Shown here piece after piece: positions 1-8,086 of a DNA stretch of 19,969 bases. The notes beneath the pieces were generated by a model. It was not told where the DNA came from. It did not search any database and saw only the letters and a program-made list of their open reading frames with translations. The stretch lies in contig JAJPZB010000184.1 in the NCBI GenBank assembly GCA_021204635.1, positions 1-19,969 on the forward strand. Reading direction: 5' to 3'. The first letter of the stretch is position 1, and every line of letters begins with the position of its first letter. Source of the DNA: Opitutia bacterium (GTDB taxonomy: Bacteria; Verrucomicrobiota; Verrucomicrobiia; Opitutales; UBA953). The translations under genes were made by a program, and so were the position numbers.

Positions 1-56
1 TGAGGGACGTTAGTCCCGAACAAATCCGTGTGACAACAATCGTGGCAGCTTGCCGC

Positions 57-121
57 CACCACCAAACCCAAATCCTCACCACCAACCCGGTTTTCACCAC
101 CAACCCTCTCACCACCGACTC
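57..121 (-). repeat. cluster of CACCACCAACCC repeats
   Basis: Four copies or near-copies lie in a row: a variant with one extra A at 57-69, exact CACCACCAACCC at 77-88 and 95-106, and CACCACCGACTC at 110-121. The complement reads GGGTTGGTGGTG, which I take as the motif's reference orientation. The same motif recurs at 15515-15643, 16529-16735 and 19957-19969. Positions 1-201 hold no gene I can support beyond this cluster and the rpoD terminator. Confidence 0.85.
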
Positions 122-133
122 GCCGCCACAAAC

Positions 134-169
134 AAAAACTCTCCCGCGACGGTGGTGGCGGGAGAGTTT
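134..169 (-). terminator. rho-independent terminator of rpoD
   Basis: A 12-bp perfect stem (136-147 pairing with 158-169, AAACTCTCCCGC/GCGGGAGAGTTT) encloses a 10-nt loop. On the minus strand it is followed by a run of five U. It lies about 33 nt past the rpoD stop codon. The loop contains GGTGGTGG, resembling the neighbouring repeat. Confidence 0.85.
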
Positions 170-201
170 GTGGTGGGCTTTGCTCGTAGCGCGGGTGAGC
201 G

Positions 202-2622
202 TCAGTCTCTTGCGAACTGATTGAAGCTCGGGCCTTCGGCGGCGTGGTCTCCTGCTTCAAAGAATCCGTGGAGTTGGCGCAGGCGGACGGGGTGGCGCAT
301 TTTGCGCAGAGCTTTCGCCTCGATTTGGCGGATTCGCTCGCGCGTGACCTTGAACATTTTTCCCACTTCTTCGAGTGTATGCGGTACTCCGTCTTTCAGA
401 CCGAAGCGCTCGATCAGGACATCTTTTTCGCGCACTGTAAGCGAATTTAGGACCTGCAAGATTTTTTCTTTCAGGAGTGCGGACGAAGCGATGTCGTAGG
501 GATTTTCCGCGCCCTTGTCCTCGATGAAATCACCGAAGCTCGTGTCATCTCCGTCGCCCACAGGGCTTTGCAGCGAGATCGGCTGTTGCGCCATTTTCAT
601 AATTTGCTGAACGCGATCGACGGCGATCTGCATTTCATTTGCAACTTCTTCCGGAGTGGGTTCGTGGCCGAGTTCTTGGAACAATTGCTTCTGCACCTGC
701 ATGACCTTGTTCAGGGTCTCGATCATATGCACGGGGATGCGAATTGTCCGCGCCTGATCTGCGATTGAGCGCGTGATTGCCTGCCGAATCCACCACGTTG
801 CGTAGGTGGAAAATTTGTAGCCGCGGCGGTATTCAAATTTTTCGACGGCCTTCATCAATCCCATGTTTCCTTCCTGAATGAGATCCAAGAACGAAAGCCC
901 GCGATTCGTGTATTTTTTTGCGATCGAAATCACGAGGCGCAGATTTGCCTCAACCATGTCGGTTTTAGCCTTGTTGGCCTCGTGGAGGAATTTTCGCACG
1001 TCGGTGTAAATTTCCAAAAGATCTTTCCCGCTTATGCGAATTTCCTTTTCGATGTCTTCGAGGGTTTTGCGAATTGCGACGGGGTCGAGTTTCCGCGCGC
1101 GGCGGTCTTTCGTCTCAATCATGTGGAGTTGCGTGACGCATTCGCGCACTTTGTCAAGCGTGGGTTTGAAGCTCGCGAGCCATTCTTCCAAGACTTTCAT
1201 CTTGAAGCAGAATTTCCTCAGGAGCGGGCAAATGTCTTTTTGAAGTTTGATGAAGCGGGCATGGCCGCGGCGGCGCGTTTCCTCGCTGTTGCCGCCCACG
1301 TATTCCATCCACGCCTTGTCGAGCTTCACGGAAGCAGCTTCGACGGCAGCAATCGCCTTCGGGAGCATTTTGTAATACGCATCGCGTGACTCGACCTTTT
1401 TGTCGAGAACGACGCGGTCGAAACGCTCTGTGCGTGCATTCACGTTGCGGGCGACCTCGAGTTGATGCGGGAGCGTCACCCAAATCGAGCAAAGCGCGTC
1501 TTGCGCCCGCGATTCCGCCTCTTCGATTTTCTTTGAAATGGCGATTTCCTTCTCGCGATCCAAGAGCGGCACCTGCCCCATTTGGCGCAGATACATGCGT
1601 ACTGGGTCGTCCAAAATATCGACTTGCACGGAGCGCAAAGCCTCTTCTTCCGCAGTCGTGAGCTTGTCTTTGTATGCGGCGACTTCGTCCTCGTCGAGCA
1701 CCTTGATATTAAGGTTTGCGAGCAGGTCGATTATTTTTTCAAAAAACTCCGGAGACGTCGTTGTCGCGGGAATGAGGTTGTTGATGTCCTCAATCGTGAC
1801 ATAACCTTGGCGGTTGGAAATTGCGGTGAGCTCGTGCATTCGCAGGTTTACTTCGTTTTGGTCGATTGCGGCGGATTCGCCGGTCGCAGCGGCATCGAAG
1901 TGCACCTTGCCCAAAATTTCCTTGATTTTTTTCGCGTCCTCTTTGTGTTTTTTCGCCTGCTTCACGAGCTCGGCGTGGGAGGGTTCCGAGTTTCTGTCGG
2001 GCGCGTATTTCACGACGACAGATTTTCCATCGGAGCTCTCGAAAACCATGCCCTCGTCGGCGATAACTTTTTTCGGTCCCTGCGCTTTCTCCGCCTTGGT
2101 GGTCGCCGGCTTGGTGGAGGTGGCAACTTTCCCTTTTGAAGCGGGCTTGGTGGTGGCAACGGTGGCGGTTTTAGCGCTCTTCTTTGTTGCGGGCTTTTTC
2201 TCGGGCGCAGCCGGTTTTTTCGCCACAATCGCGGGCTTCTTTGGCGCCGGTTTCTTCGCGGCAACAACGGGCTTTTTCGCAGCCTTGGAGTTTGTGGCGG
2301 CGGCAAGTTTCTTAGCCGGTTTTTTCTGCGCGGCGGGTTTCGCGGCGGGCGCGGTTTTCTTCGTGGCGGCGACAGCTTTTTTCTCTGTTGCCGCCGGCTT
2401 TTTCGCGACTGCGACGGGCTTCTTTGGCGCCACAACTTTTTTCTTTGCCGGAGCCGCTTTCTTTGCCGAAGGCGCGGCAGATTTTTTCGGAGCTGCGGCG
2501 GCTTTTTTTGGCGCCGGCTTCTTGGCTTTGTTGTCTTTCGCGGTTGCGGATTCTTTCGCGGCGGGAGCGCTTTTCGTAGCTTTTCCGCCGGCGGTTTTTT
2601 TAGCCTTTTTCTTGTCTGCCAT
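202..2622 (-). CDS. rpoD: primary sigma factor RpoD (sigma-70) with Lys/Ala/Pro-rich N-terminal tail
   Basis: Housekeeping sigma subunit of RNA polymerase, recognising -10 and -35 promoter elements. I chose the ATG at 2622 (MADKKK), 8 nt after the dnaG stop, over an in-frame TTG four codons upstream; this gives 806 aa. Residues 1 to about 186 are low-complexity Lys/Ala/Pro (repeats like AAKKPAPKKPA). A region 1.1-like segment lies near 253-301 (QGYVTIEDINNLIP). Region 1.2 starts near 338 (DDPVRMYLRQMG), followed by a long non-conserved region. Region 2 lies near 558-628 (NLRLVISIAKKY, KFSTYATWWIRQAI), region 3 at about 633-710, and region 4 near 725-785 with the helix-turn-helix (TLEEVGKMFKVTRERIRQIE). 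The core is complete, so function is secure. The basic tail is longer than in most RpoD proteins, though actinobacterial SigA/HrdB proteins carry similar tails. Confidence 0.97.
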   Translation of the reverse strand: MADKKKAKKTAGGKATKSAPAAKESATAKDNKAKKPAPKKAAAAPKKSAAPSAKKAAPAKKKVVAPKKPVAVAKKPAATEKKAVAATKKTAPAAKPAAQKKPAKKLAAATNSKAAKKPVVAAKKPAPKKPAIVAKKPAAPEKKPATKKSAKTATVATTKPASKGKVATSTKPATTKAEKAQGPKKVIADEGMVFESSDGKSVVVKYAPDRNSEPSHAELVKQAKKHKEDAKKIKEILGKVHFDAAATGESAAIDQNEVNLRMHELTAISNRQGYVTIEDINNLIPATTTSPEFFEKIIDLLANLNIKVLDEDEVAAYKDKLTTAEEEALRSVQVDILDDPVRMYLRQMGQVPLLDREKEIAISKKIEEAESRAQDALCSIWVTLPHQLEVARNVNARTERFDRVVLDKKVESRDAYYKMLPKAIAAVEAASVKLDKAWMEYVGGNSEETRRRGHARFIKLQKDICPLLRKFCFKMKVLEEWLASFKPTLDKVRECVTQLHMIETKDRRARKLDPVAIRKTLEDIEKEIRISGKDLLEIYTDVRKFLHEANKAKTDMVEANLRLVISIAKKYTNRGLSFLDLIQEGNMGLMKAVEKFEYRRGYKFSTYATWWIRQAITRSIADQARTIRIPVHMIETLNKVMQVQKQLFQELGHEPTPEEVANEMQIAVDRVQQIMKMAQQPISLQSPVGDGDDTSFGDFIEDKGAENPYDIASSALLKEKILQVLNSLTVREKDVLIERFGLKDGVPHTLEEVGKMFKVTRERIRQIEAKALRKMRHPVRLRQLHGFFEAGDHAAEGPSFNQFARD

Positions 2623-2630
2623 ATAAATTC

Positions 2631-4538
2631 TCAAGCCTCTTTGTTTTTATCGAACTTCTTCGTTTTGTATTCTTTCAGCAAATCGCGCAACTTGCGATCG
2701 CGCATGAGCCAATCTCCAAGTTCGGGAGAATCGGGCGGGAGCGCCGCCACGGCTGCGGCGATTTTTGCGCGTTCGCGCGAGCAATGCCGTTCGCAAAAAC
2801 GGCAAATGCAATCCCACGCGAGTTCGTCAGGCTCTGCCGTTCCTGCCGAAGGATCTGCGCGAACAGAGAGCGCCGCGACGAAAGATCGCTCAGCGTCGTC
2901 GTCATCGAGCAGTTCGTGCAACGATTCCCTCGCATTTTTCCACGATCCCTCCGCGCACTCCGCAAGAATTTTGTTGAGAATGCGTCCGGCAATATTTCCG
3001 GTATCGATCCACTCCACGGGAACGTAAGTTGCGAGATTGAGAAGAATCGCCTCATGTTGGAGAGCGAGAAGTAAAACATCTTCTTCCAAGGTTGTCAAGG
3101 GGTGGCTGTCGCCGTCTGCCCTTTCTGCAAAGCGGGGGGAAGTGCCCTCGTGCCCGCTTTTGCGCGCTTCCTTTTTCTTTAAAAACGTCGAGAAATCGCG
3201 CTCCAACATCAGCCTTTCGACGCCGGCTTTGCGCGCTAAAACCATGAGAGCCTCGGAGCGAAAAACGAGCGAGCTCGCCGCCGACAAAATCTCGTAAACC
3301 TCCGTCAAAGCCTCTTGCCGGCGGGTGGATGAAAGGCGCTCGCCCGTGCCGAAAAATCGATCCGTGATGAAGTCGATCGCGCTCTTCCGGTTTTGCAAAA
3401 TTTCCTCTGCCGCGGCGGAATTTTTTCGCAGAAATTCGTCGGGGTCCTTGCCGTCGGGCACGTGCAGGAAATTCAGCGACAACCCTGCCTCAAACGCGAT
3501 TGGCGCGAGGCGCAATGCGGCTTTCATTCCCGCCTCGTCGGCGTCGAGCAGGCAATCCAAGCCGTTGCTATACCTCGCCAAAAGTTGCATTTGCGCGAGC
3601 GTGATTCCCGTGCCCTGCCCCGCGACGACGCTCTTTATTCCCGAGATGTAGCAACGGATTGCGTCCAACTGCCCTTCCACAAGGACAAAGGGAATTTCGC
3701 GCAGGTCTTCGCCGTTTTTTTTGCGCGCCAAATCGGTGTATGTTTCCTTCGCCTTGTCGATGTTGAAAAGCGTCTGGCCTTTTTTGAAAATTTCGCTTTC
3801 GGAGGAATTTTTGTACTTCGCTTCTTCCCACTGATTTTGCGGCGTTATCGTAGGAATTTTGCGCGCGGAGAATGCGATTACGCGCCCCTGCACGTCGCGA
3901 ATCGGAATTATCAGGCGCGTCTCGAATTGCAGTCTGCGGCTGCGCAGAACCGGCGGATGTGCGGAGTTGCCAAACATGCCCGAAGTTGCTACCGCGCGCT
4001 CGGGGAAATGCTTTTCGAGAAGCGCGTCAATCAGCGCGCGCGAGCCGTTTTCCGGCAAAAAGCCGATGGAAAATTCCTCCGCGACATCAAGGCTGAAGCC
4101 GCGTTCGCGCGTCCAGTAGTCGCGCACCCGCGCCGCGACGTCGGATTTTTCCGTGAAGCGCGCGCGGAAAAATCCCCTCGCAAATTCGTGGATTTCAAAG
4201 AGCACGCCGCGCATTGAGCGCTCTATGCCGTGCGTAGAATTTTCGTATTCGAGCGCGATTCCGAAGCGATGCGCGATTTTCTCGACGGCCTCGGGGAAAG
4301 TGAGATTCTCGCGCGTCATGAGGAACTTTATCGCGTCGCCGCCCTGCGCCGTGCTGAAGCAATAATATTCGCCGCGATCGGGATCGACGAAGAACGACGG
4401 CGTTTTTTCCGCCGAAAACGGGCTTAGGCCCTTCCACTTGCTCCCCGAGCGCGTCAAATTCGTGTAATCTCCGATGAGTTCCACGATATTTGCACGGGAG
4501 CGAACTTCTTCGATGGACTTTCGTGAGATTAGAGGCAT
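2631..4538 (-). CDS. dnaG: DNA primase DnaG with degenerate zinc-binding site
   Basis: Replicative primase (635 aa) that makes RNA primers on the lagging strand with the replicative helicase. The N-terminal zinc-finger fold is recognisable (WKGLSPFSAEKTPSF, then YYCFSTAQGGD), but the usual C-x2-H and C-x2-C ligands read S39, S42, C60 and T63, so three of four metal ligands are missing. The catalytic core follows, with KYKNSSES near 241. The Toprim domain carries VEGQLD (E288), LLDADEAG (D332, D334) and DGKDPDEF (362-369), all expected for an active primase. The C-terminal part is the likely helicase-interaction region. It is upstream of and co-directional with rpoD (8-nt gap), the classical macromolecular-synthesis pairing. 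Start: the ATG at 4538 begins with the conserved-type MPLISRKSIEEVRSRANIVE. Identity is certain; the status of the zinc domain is the oddity. Confidence 0.96.
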   Translation of the reverse strand: MPLISRKSIEEVRSRANIVELIGDYTNLTRSGSKWKGLSPFSAEKTPSFFVDPDRGEYYCFSTAQGGDAIKFLMTRENLTFPEAVEKIAHRFGIALEYENSTHGIERSMRGVLFEIHEFARGFFRARFTEKSDVAARVRDYWTRERGFSLDVAEEFSIGFLPENGSRALIDALLEKHFPERAVATSGMFGNSAHPPVLRSRRLQFETRLIIPIRDVQGRVIAFSARKIPTITPQNQWEEAKYKNSSESEIFKKGQTLFNIDKAKETYTDLARKKNGEDLREIPFVLVEGQLDAIRCYISGIKSVVAGQGTGITLAQMQLLARYSNGLDCLLDADEAGMKAALRLAPIAFEAGLSLNFLHVPDGKDPDEFLRKNSAAAEEILQNRKSAIDFITDRFFGTGERLSSTRRQEALTEVYEILSAASSLVFRSEALMVLARKAGVERLMLERDFSTFLKKKEARKSGHEGTSPRFAERADGDSHPLTTLEEDVLLLALQHEAILLNLATYVPVEWIDTGNIAGRILNKILAECAEGSWKNARESLHELLDDDDAERSFVAALSVRADPSAGTAEPDELAWDCICRFCERHCSRERAKIAAAVAALPPDSPELGDWLMRDRKLRDLLKEYKTKKFDKNKEA

Positions 4539-4834
4539 GTGGCGGGCAAGTAGCGAAAAGTGCTCGGGAAAAGATAGTCGCGACGCGGTTTTTTATCAAG
4601 TTTTCGCAACTATTGTAGCGCCGTTGCGCGGCAAAATCGCGCATTTTTCTCCGGTGCCGAGACTTTTTGACTTGCGAACAATCCTTTTTTCCGTTTTCAT
4701 CGCCGCTCCTTTCTTGGGCTTTGTGCCTCCGGAGCAAAGCCCGCAAATACTCAAAACAAAATAAGATACGCACATTATCCAATGTTTCCCGCGCCGCCGG
4801 AACGCGACGAAATACGGAGCCCACATATAAAGCC
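4539..4834. promoter_or_regulatory. divergent intergenic region between dnaG and rpsB
   Basis: This 296-nt stretch separates dnaG (minus) from rpsB (plus) and should hold both promoters. On the plus strand I see TTGACT at 4667-4672 and a TAAGAT -10-like hexamer at 4762-4767, but neither has a convincing partner at standard spacing. A hairpin sits at 4716-4742. No gene is supported here: the frame running into rpsB from 4667 has no ribosomal-protein character before the ATG at 4835. Confidence 0.45.
4716..4742 (+). other. imperfect hairpin upstream of rpsB
   Basis: GGGCTTTG (4716-4723) pairs with CAAAGCCC (4735-4742) around a loop containing the palindrome CTCCGGAG. No T-run follows on either strand, so it is not a standard terminator. 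It ends 92 nt before the rpsB start and could be a leader structure for S2 autoregulation or an operator. The transcription start is unknown, so it may not be in the mRNA. Confidence 0.35.
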
Positions 4835-5734
4835 ATGAATATCACGATCAACGACTTGTTTGACGCCGGCGTCCACTTCGGACACCAACTCCGCCGCTGG
4901 AATCCCAAGTTCCGCGAATTTGTCTTCAGACATCAGGACGGCGTTTCCATCATCGATCTCGAAAAGACATACGAGTGCTTGGAGAAAGCCTCCAAATTCG
5001 TCGAAGACACGGTTGCTTCCGGCAAAGACATTTTGTTTGTCGCGACAAAGCGCCAGGCGCAAGACCTCATTCGCGACGCCGCGAAATCTTGCAACATGCC
5101 CTACGCAGTGAACCGCTGGCTCGGTGGTTGCCTCACAAATTTTGAAACGCTCAAGGGTTCGCTTGAAAAATACAGAAAATACCTCCGCATGGAGGCAGAC
5201 GGCTCGCTCGACAAGATGAACAAAAAGGAAGCCGCCGTCATCAAGCGCAGCATGGTCCGCATGGAACGCGGCTTTGAAGGGCTTCTCGAATTTTACAAAC
5301 TCCCGGGCGCAGTTTTCGTCATCGACATCAAGAACGAAGAAATCGCCGTCAACGAAGCCAAGCGCCTGCACATTCCGGCGGTCGGTCTCGTCGATACAAA
5401 CTCGGATCCGGCGCAGGTCGCGTTCCCGATTCCGGGCAATGACGACGCGGTGAAATCTCTCCGCACCATCGTCTCAGTGATTACGGACGCCGTTCAGGCG
5501 GGTCTCAACCGCCGCGCGATTGAGGCAGAAGCGAAAAAGGCTGCCGCGCCTGCAAAGCAGGAAATCACGCCTGCCAACGAAGCCGCCGGCGATGTCACTA
5601 TTTCCGCAGAATTGCTGAAAGACAACATGCTCGCGGAAAAGAAGCCCGCGCGCGGAAGAGCCACGACGCGCAAGCCCGCCGCACGCAAGCCGCGCTCGGC
5701 AAAACCCGCCGCCGCAACAGCAACCGCGGAATAA
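4835..5734 (+). CDS. rpsB: 30S ribosomal protein S2 with basic C-terminal tail
   Basis: Small-subunit ribosomal protein S2 (299 aa), one of the last to join the 30S. Family signatures are clear: NDLFDAGVHFGHQLRRWNPK at the N-terminus, then VATKRQAQDLI, NRWLGGCLTNFETLKGS and VGLVDTNSDPAQVAFPIPGND. The ATG at 4835 starts with the expected MNITINDLFDAG, so the longer upstream frame is rejected. A GGAG lies 15 nt upstream, rather far for a normal Shine-Dalgarno. The conserved body ends near residue 235. The last ~65 residues are an Ala/Lys/Arg/Pro-rich extension (KKPARGRATTRKPAARKPRSA), beyond the usual ~240-aa core and similar in style to the tails on RpoD and IlvC here. tsf follows after 31 nt, the common rpsB-tsf operon. 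Confidence 0.97.
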   Translation: MNITINDLFDAGVHFGHQLRRWNPKFREFVFRHQDGVSIIDLEKTYECLEKASKFVEDTVASGKDILFVATKRQAQDLIRDAAKSCNMPYAVNRWLGGCLTNFETLKGSLEKYRKYLRMEADGSLDKMNKKEAAVIKRSMVRMERGFEGLLEFYKLPGAVFVIDIKNEEIAVNEAKRLHIPAVGLVDTNSDPAQVAFPIPGNDDAVKSLRTIVSVITDAVQAGLNRRAIEAEAKKAAAPAKQEITPANEAAGDVTISAELLKDNMLAEKKPARGRATTRKPAARKPRSAKPAAATATAE

Positions 5735-5765
5735 TAAAATCACGAAAATCAAGGAAATTTTCACA

Positions 5766-6356
5766 ATGGCAACAATCGACGCAAAAACCGTCAACGAACT
5801 CCGCACCCGCACCGGCGCCGGTCTCATGGATTGCAAAAAAGCACTCGTCGAGACCAACGGCGACATGGACGCTGCGGCAGAAATTCTCCGCAAAAAAGGC
5901 ATCGCAACCCGCGACAAAAAGGCCGGGCGCGTTGCCTCGCAAGGCACGGTCGCTTCCTACATTCACATGGGCGGTCGCATCGGCGTTCTCGTGGAAATCA
6001 ACTGCGAGTCCGACTTTGTCGCGAAAAACGACCTGTTTCAGGCGTTCGCCCGCGACATCGCGATGCACATCGCCGCTGCCTCCCCGCGCTTTGTGAAGCG
6101 CGACGAAGTCCCTGCGGAAGAAGTCGCGAAGGAAACGGAAATCGTGAAGGCGCAGTGCGCGGGCAAGCCGCCGCAGGCGATCGAGAAGATCGTCGCCGGA
6201 AAGTTGGAGAAATTCTACTCGGAAGTCTGCCTGCTCGACCAGCCGTTCGTCAAAGACGACAAGAAGACGATCAACGACATTCTCACCGAGCAAATCACGA
6301 AGACCGGCGAGAACATCATCATCTCCCGCTTCTCCCGCTTCCAAATCGGGGCGTAA
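5766..6356 (+). CDS. tsf: translation elongation factor Ts (short form)
   Basis: EF-Ts (196 aa), the nucleotide-exchange factor that releases GDP from EF-Tu. The N-terminal UBA-like domain is typical (VNELRTRTGAGLMDCKKAL, GDMDAAAEILRKKG). The core motif that intrudes into EF-Tu reads CESDFVAKND (residues 80-89), matching the family's TDFVAxN. At 196 aa it is the compact type with one core subdomain, unlike the ~280-aa E. coli protein. The AAGGA at 5751-5755 sits 10 nt before the ATG and supports this start. It follows rpsB and ends just before a strong terminator, so the two genes probably form a bicistronic unit. Confidence 0.97.
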   Translation: MATIDAKTVNELRTRTGAGLMDCKKALVETNGDMDAAAEILRKKGIATRDKKAGRVASQGTVASYIHMGGRIGVLVEINCESDFVAKNDLFQAFARDIAMHIAAASPRFVKRDEVPAEEVAKETEIVKAQCAGKPPQAIEKIVAGKLEKFYSEVCLLDQPFVKDDKKTINDILTEQITKTGENIIISRFSRFQIGA

Positions 6357-6378
6357 GATTCGCGAATCTCGAAAATCG

Positions 6379-6420
6379 AAGGCGTTCCCGAAAATTTCGC
6401 GGGGACGCCTTTTGTTTTTT
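6379..6420 (+). terminator. rho-independent terminator of rpsB-tsf
   Basis: AAGGCGTTCCC (6379-6389) pairs with GGGGACGCCTT (6401-6411) over 11 bp including one G-T pair. A loop of 11 nt separates the arms and TTTTGTTTTTT follows. It begins 22 nt past the tsf stop codon. Confidence 0.92.
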
Positions 6421-6493
6421 CGCCAAAGCCGCTTTGCAAACCGCAAAAATGTTGTAAGTCGCCGCCGCAGTTCGTAAAACGGCGGAAGAAAAA

Positions 6494-7084
6494 ATGGCAC
6501 TCGAAAAAATCAAATGCATCGAGGCGACTGCGGTGTGCGTCGCCGGCGACGACATCGACACTGATCGCATCATTCCCGCGAGATTCCTAAAAAGCATCAC
6601 CTTCGACGGCCTCGGAGAGTTCGCGTTCTACGACGAAAGGAAAAATCCCGACGGCACGGACAAGCCGCACCCGCTCAACGCCCCCGAGGCGAAAGGCGCC
6701 GGCGTGTTGGTTTCCGGCATGAACTTCGGCTGCGGAAGCTCCCGCGAGCACGCGCCACAGGCCCTTTGGCGGCGCGGAATCAGGGCAATTGTCGCGGGAA
6801 GCTTTGCAGAGATTTTCTTCGGGAACGCCACGACAATCGGGCTCGCCTGCGTGTGCGCCACGCGTGAGAATCTCGACGCCCTCGCGCGTTGGGTTGAAAA
6901 GAATCCGCGAGAAAAAGTTCGCGTCGATTTGGAAAATCTCCGCGTGTCTTTCGGCGGCAACAACATCGAGGTCTCAATGCCGGATTCCACGCGCCGCGCC
7001 CTGCTCGACGGCCGCTGGGACCCTATCGCAGACTTGCTCGAAAACGCAGACAAAATCTCCGCTCTCGCGGCAAAACTTCCCTGA
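6494..7084 (+). CDS. leuD: 3-isopropylmalate dehydratase small subunit
   Basis: LeuD (196 aa) pairs with LeuC to isomerise 2-isopropylmalate to 3-isopropylmalate in leucine synthesis. Visible aconitase-swivel signatures are DDIDTDRIIPARFL (residues 19-32) and NFGCGSSREHAP (77-88), followed by GIRAIVAGSFAEIFFGN. Length matches the bacterial LeuD norm (~200 aa). A GGCGGAAG stretch just upstream of the ATG at 6494 can serve as ribosome binding site. leuC is not adjacent in this window. It heads a plus-strand run with the RidA-family gene 23 nt downstream. ilvN and ilvC, other branched-chain genes, lie about 4 kb away beyond the acyltransferase pair. Confidence 0.96.
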   Translation: MALEKIKCIEATAVCVAGDDIDTDRIIPARFLKSITFDGLGEFAFYDERKNPDGTDKPHPLNAPEAKGAGVLVSGMNFGCGSSREHAPQALWRRGIRAIVAGSFAEIFFGNATTIGLACVCATRENLDALARWVEKNPREKVRVDLENLRVSFGGNNIEVSMPDSTRRALLDGRWDPIADLLENADKISALAAKLP

Positions 7085-7107
7085 AAAATTTCAACCAACG
7101 AACAAAA

Positions 7108-7572
7108 ATGTCCATCGAAGATAAAATCACAGAACTCGGTTTGACGCTCCCGCCGCCGCCCGCACCCGCCGGCGCCTATGTCCCCGCCGTGCGAAGCGGC
7201 AACCTGCTCTTCCTCTCGGGAACGCTCCCCTCTGCCGACGGCAAGCTCACGCACACCGGCATGATCGGCTCGGCGCCGGAGAAGGACATCGCCTACGGAT
7301 ATGCCGCCGCGCGCCAATGCGCACTCGCCGCGCTCGCCAACGCAAAAGCCTTTCTCGGCTCCTTGGGCCGCGTGCGCCGCGTCGTCAGCGTCACCGGATT
7401 CGTTTACGCGCCCGAAGGCTTTGCGGACGCGCCGAAAGTTGTCAACGGCGCCTCTGAGCTTTTCCTCGCCGTTTTTGGCGAAAACGGCAGGCACTCCCGC
7501 GCAGCTGTCGCCATCGGCGGCGTCCCGCTCCACGCCACGGCGGAAGTCCAAGTCGTTCTCGAAGTGGAATAA
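7108..7572 (+). CDS. RidA/YjgF/YER057c/UK114-family protein
   Basis: A 154-aa member of the Rid family. RidA proper hydrolyses reactive enamine/imine intermediates made by PLP enzymes such as threonine dehydratase, protecting branched-chain metabolism; other subfamilies have different or unknown roles. The typical fold elements are visible: RSGNLLFLSGTLP (near 30-42), an internal helix with CALAALANAKAFLGSL, VVSVTGFVYAPEGFADAPKVVNGASELF, and the end ...RAAVAIGGVPLHATAEVQVVLEVE. At ~150 aa with a proline-rich N-terminus it fits the longer YjgF-like-1 subgroup better than canonical 128-aa RidA, so I give no gene symbol. Its place 23 nt after leuD suits a role near branched-chain biosynthesis, but that is inference. 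Confidence 0.9.
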   Translation: MSIEDKITELGLTLPPPPAPAGAYVPAVRSGNLLFLSGTLPSADGKLTHTGMIGSAPEKDIAYGYAAARQCALAALANAKAFLGSLGRVRRVVSVTGFVYAPEGFADAPKVVNGASELFLAVFGENGRHSRAAVAIGGVPLHATAEVQVVLEVE

Positions 7573-7591
7573 CCAAACAATTTCGGCGACA

Positions 7592-8086
7592 ATGGACGGC
7601 GAAACGCCTGATTTTATCTCGGAGATTGGTCGCGTCGTCGGCGCGACAAAAGACCGCCCGTCGTGGGATTCCTATTTCATGGCGGTCGCGCTCTTGGTGT
7701 CGTCGCGCTCGGCGTGCGGGCGGCTCCACGTCGGCTGCGTCGTCGTGTCATCGGGCAAGCACCCGAATCGCCTCGTCGCCGCCGGCTACAACGGATTTTT
7801 GCCCGGCGCGCCGCACTCGTCGTGCGTCCGCGACGGCCACGAGCAGGCGACGGTCCACGCGGAGCAAAACGCGATTGCCGACGCCGCCAAGCGCGGAGTT
7901 TCGGTGATGGGCGCAACGGCATATATCACGCATTTCCCGTGCATAAACTGCGCGAAAATTTTGGCGTCCTCGGGAATCGGGCAAATCAAATATTTGCACG
8001 ATTACAACAACGACCCGCTTGTCAACGAAATTCTCGCCGAAGCAAAAATCCCGATAACGCACATCTCGGGAACAAAAGAATCATGA
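7592..8086 (+). CDS. dCMP deaminase-family zinc hydrolase
   Basis: Cytidine/deoxycytidylate deaminase fold, 164 aa. The zinc site is complete: H89-A90-E91 (TVHAEQNAI), in which E91 is the proton shuttle, and P116-C117-I-N-C120 (FPCINCAKIL). The longer frame around it (YNGFLPGAPHSSC, then HAEQNAI and YITHFPCINCAKILASSGI) resembles bacterial dCMP deaminases (ComEB/Tad1-like), which convert dCMP to dUMP for dTTP supply. I chose the ATG at 7592 because the upstream part of the open frame overlaps the RidA-family gene out of phase. There is no strong Shine-Dalgarno. Its TGA overlaps the next ATG (ATGA at 8083-8086), which suggests translational coupling with the YqgE gene. Confidence 0.9.
   Translation: MDGETPDFISEIGRVVGATKDRPSWDSYFMAVALLVSSRSACGRLHVGCVVVSSGKHPNRLVAAGYNGFLPGAPHSSCVRDGHEQATVHAEQNAIADAAKRGVSVMGATAYITHFPCINCAKILASSGIGQIKYLHDYNNDPLVNEILAEAKIPITHISGTKES

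Noticed and set aside
1814..2626. Plus-strand frame encoding a Phe/Ala-rich protein
   Set aside because: It is the exact antisense of the Lys/Ala/Pro-rich tail of RpoD; the AFFAAGFF pattern is the complement of AAKKPA codons.
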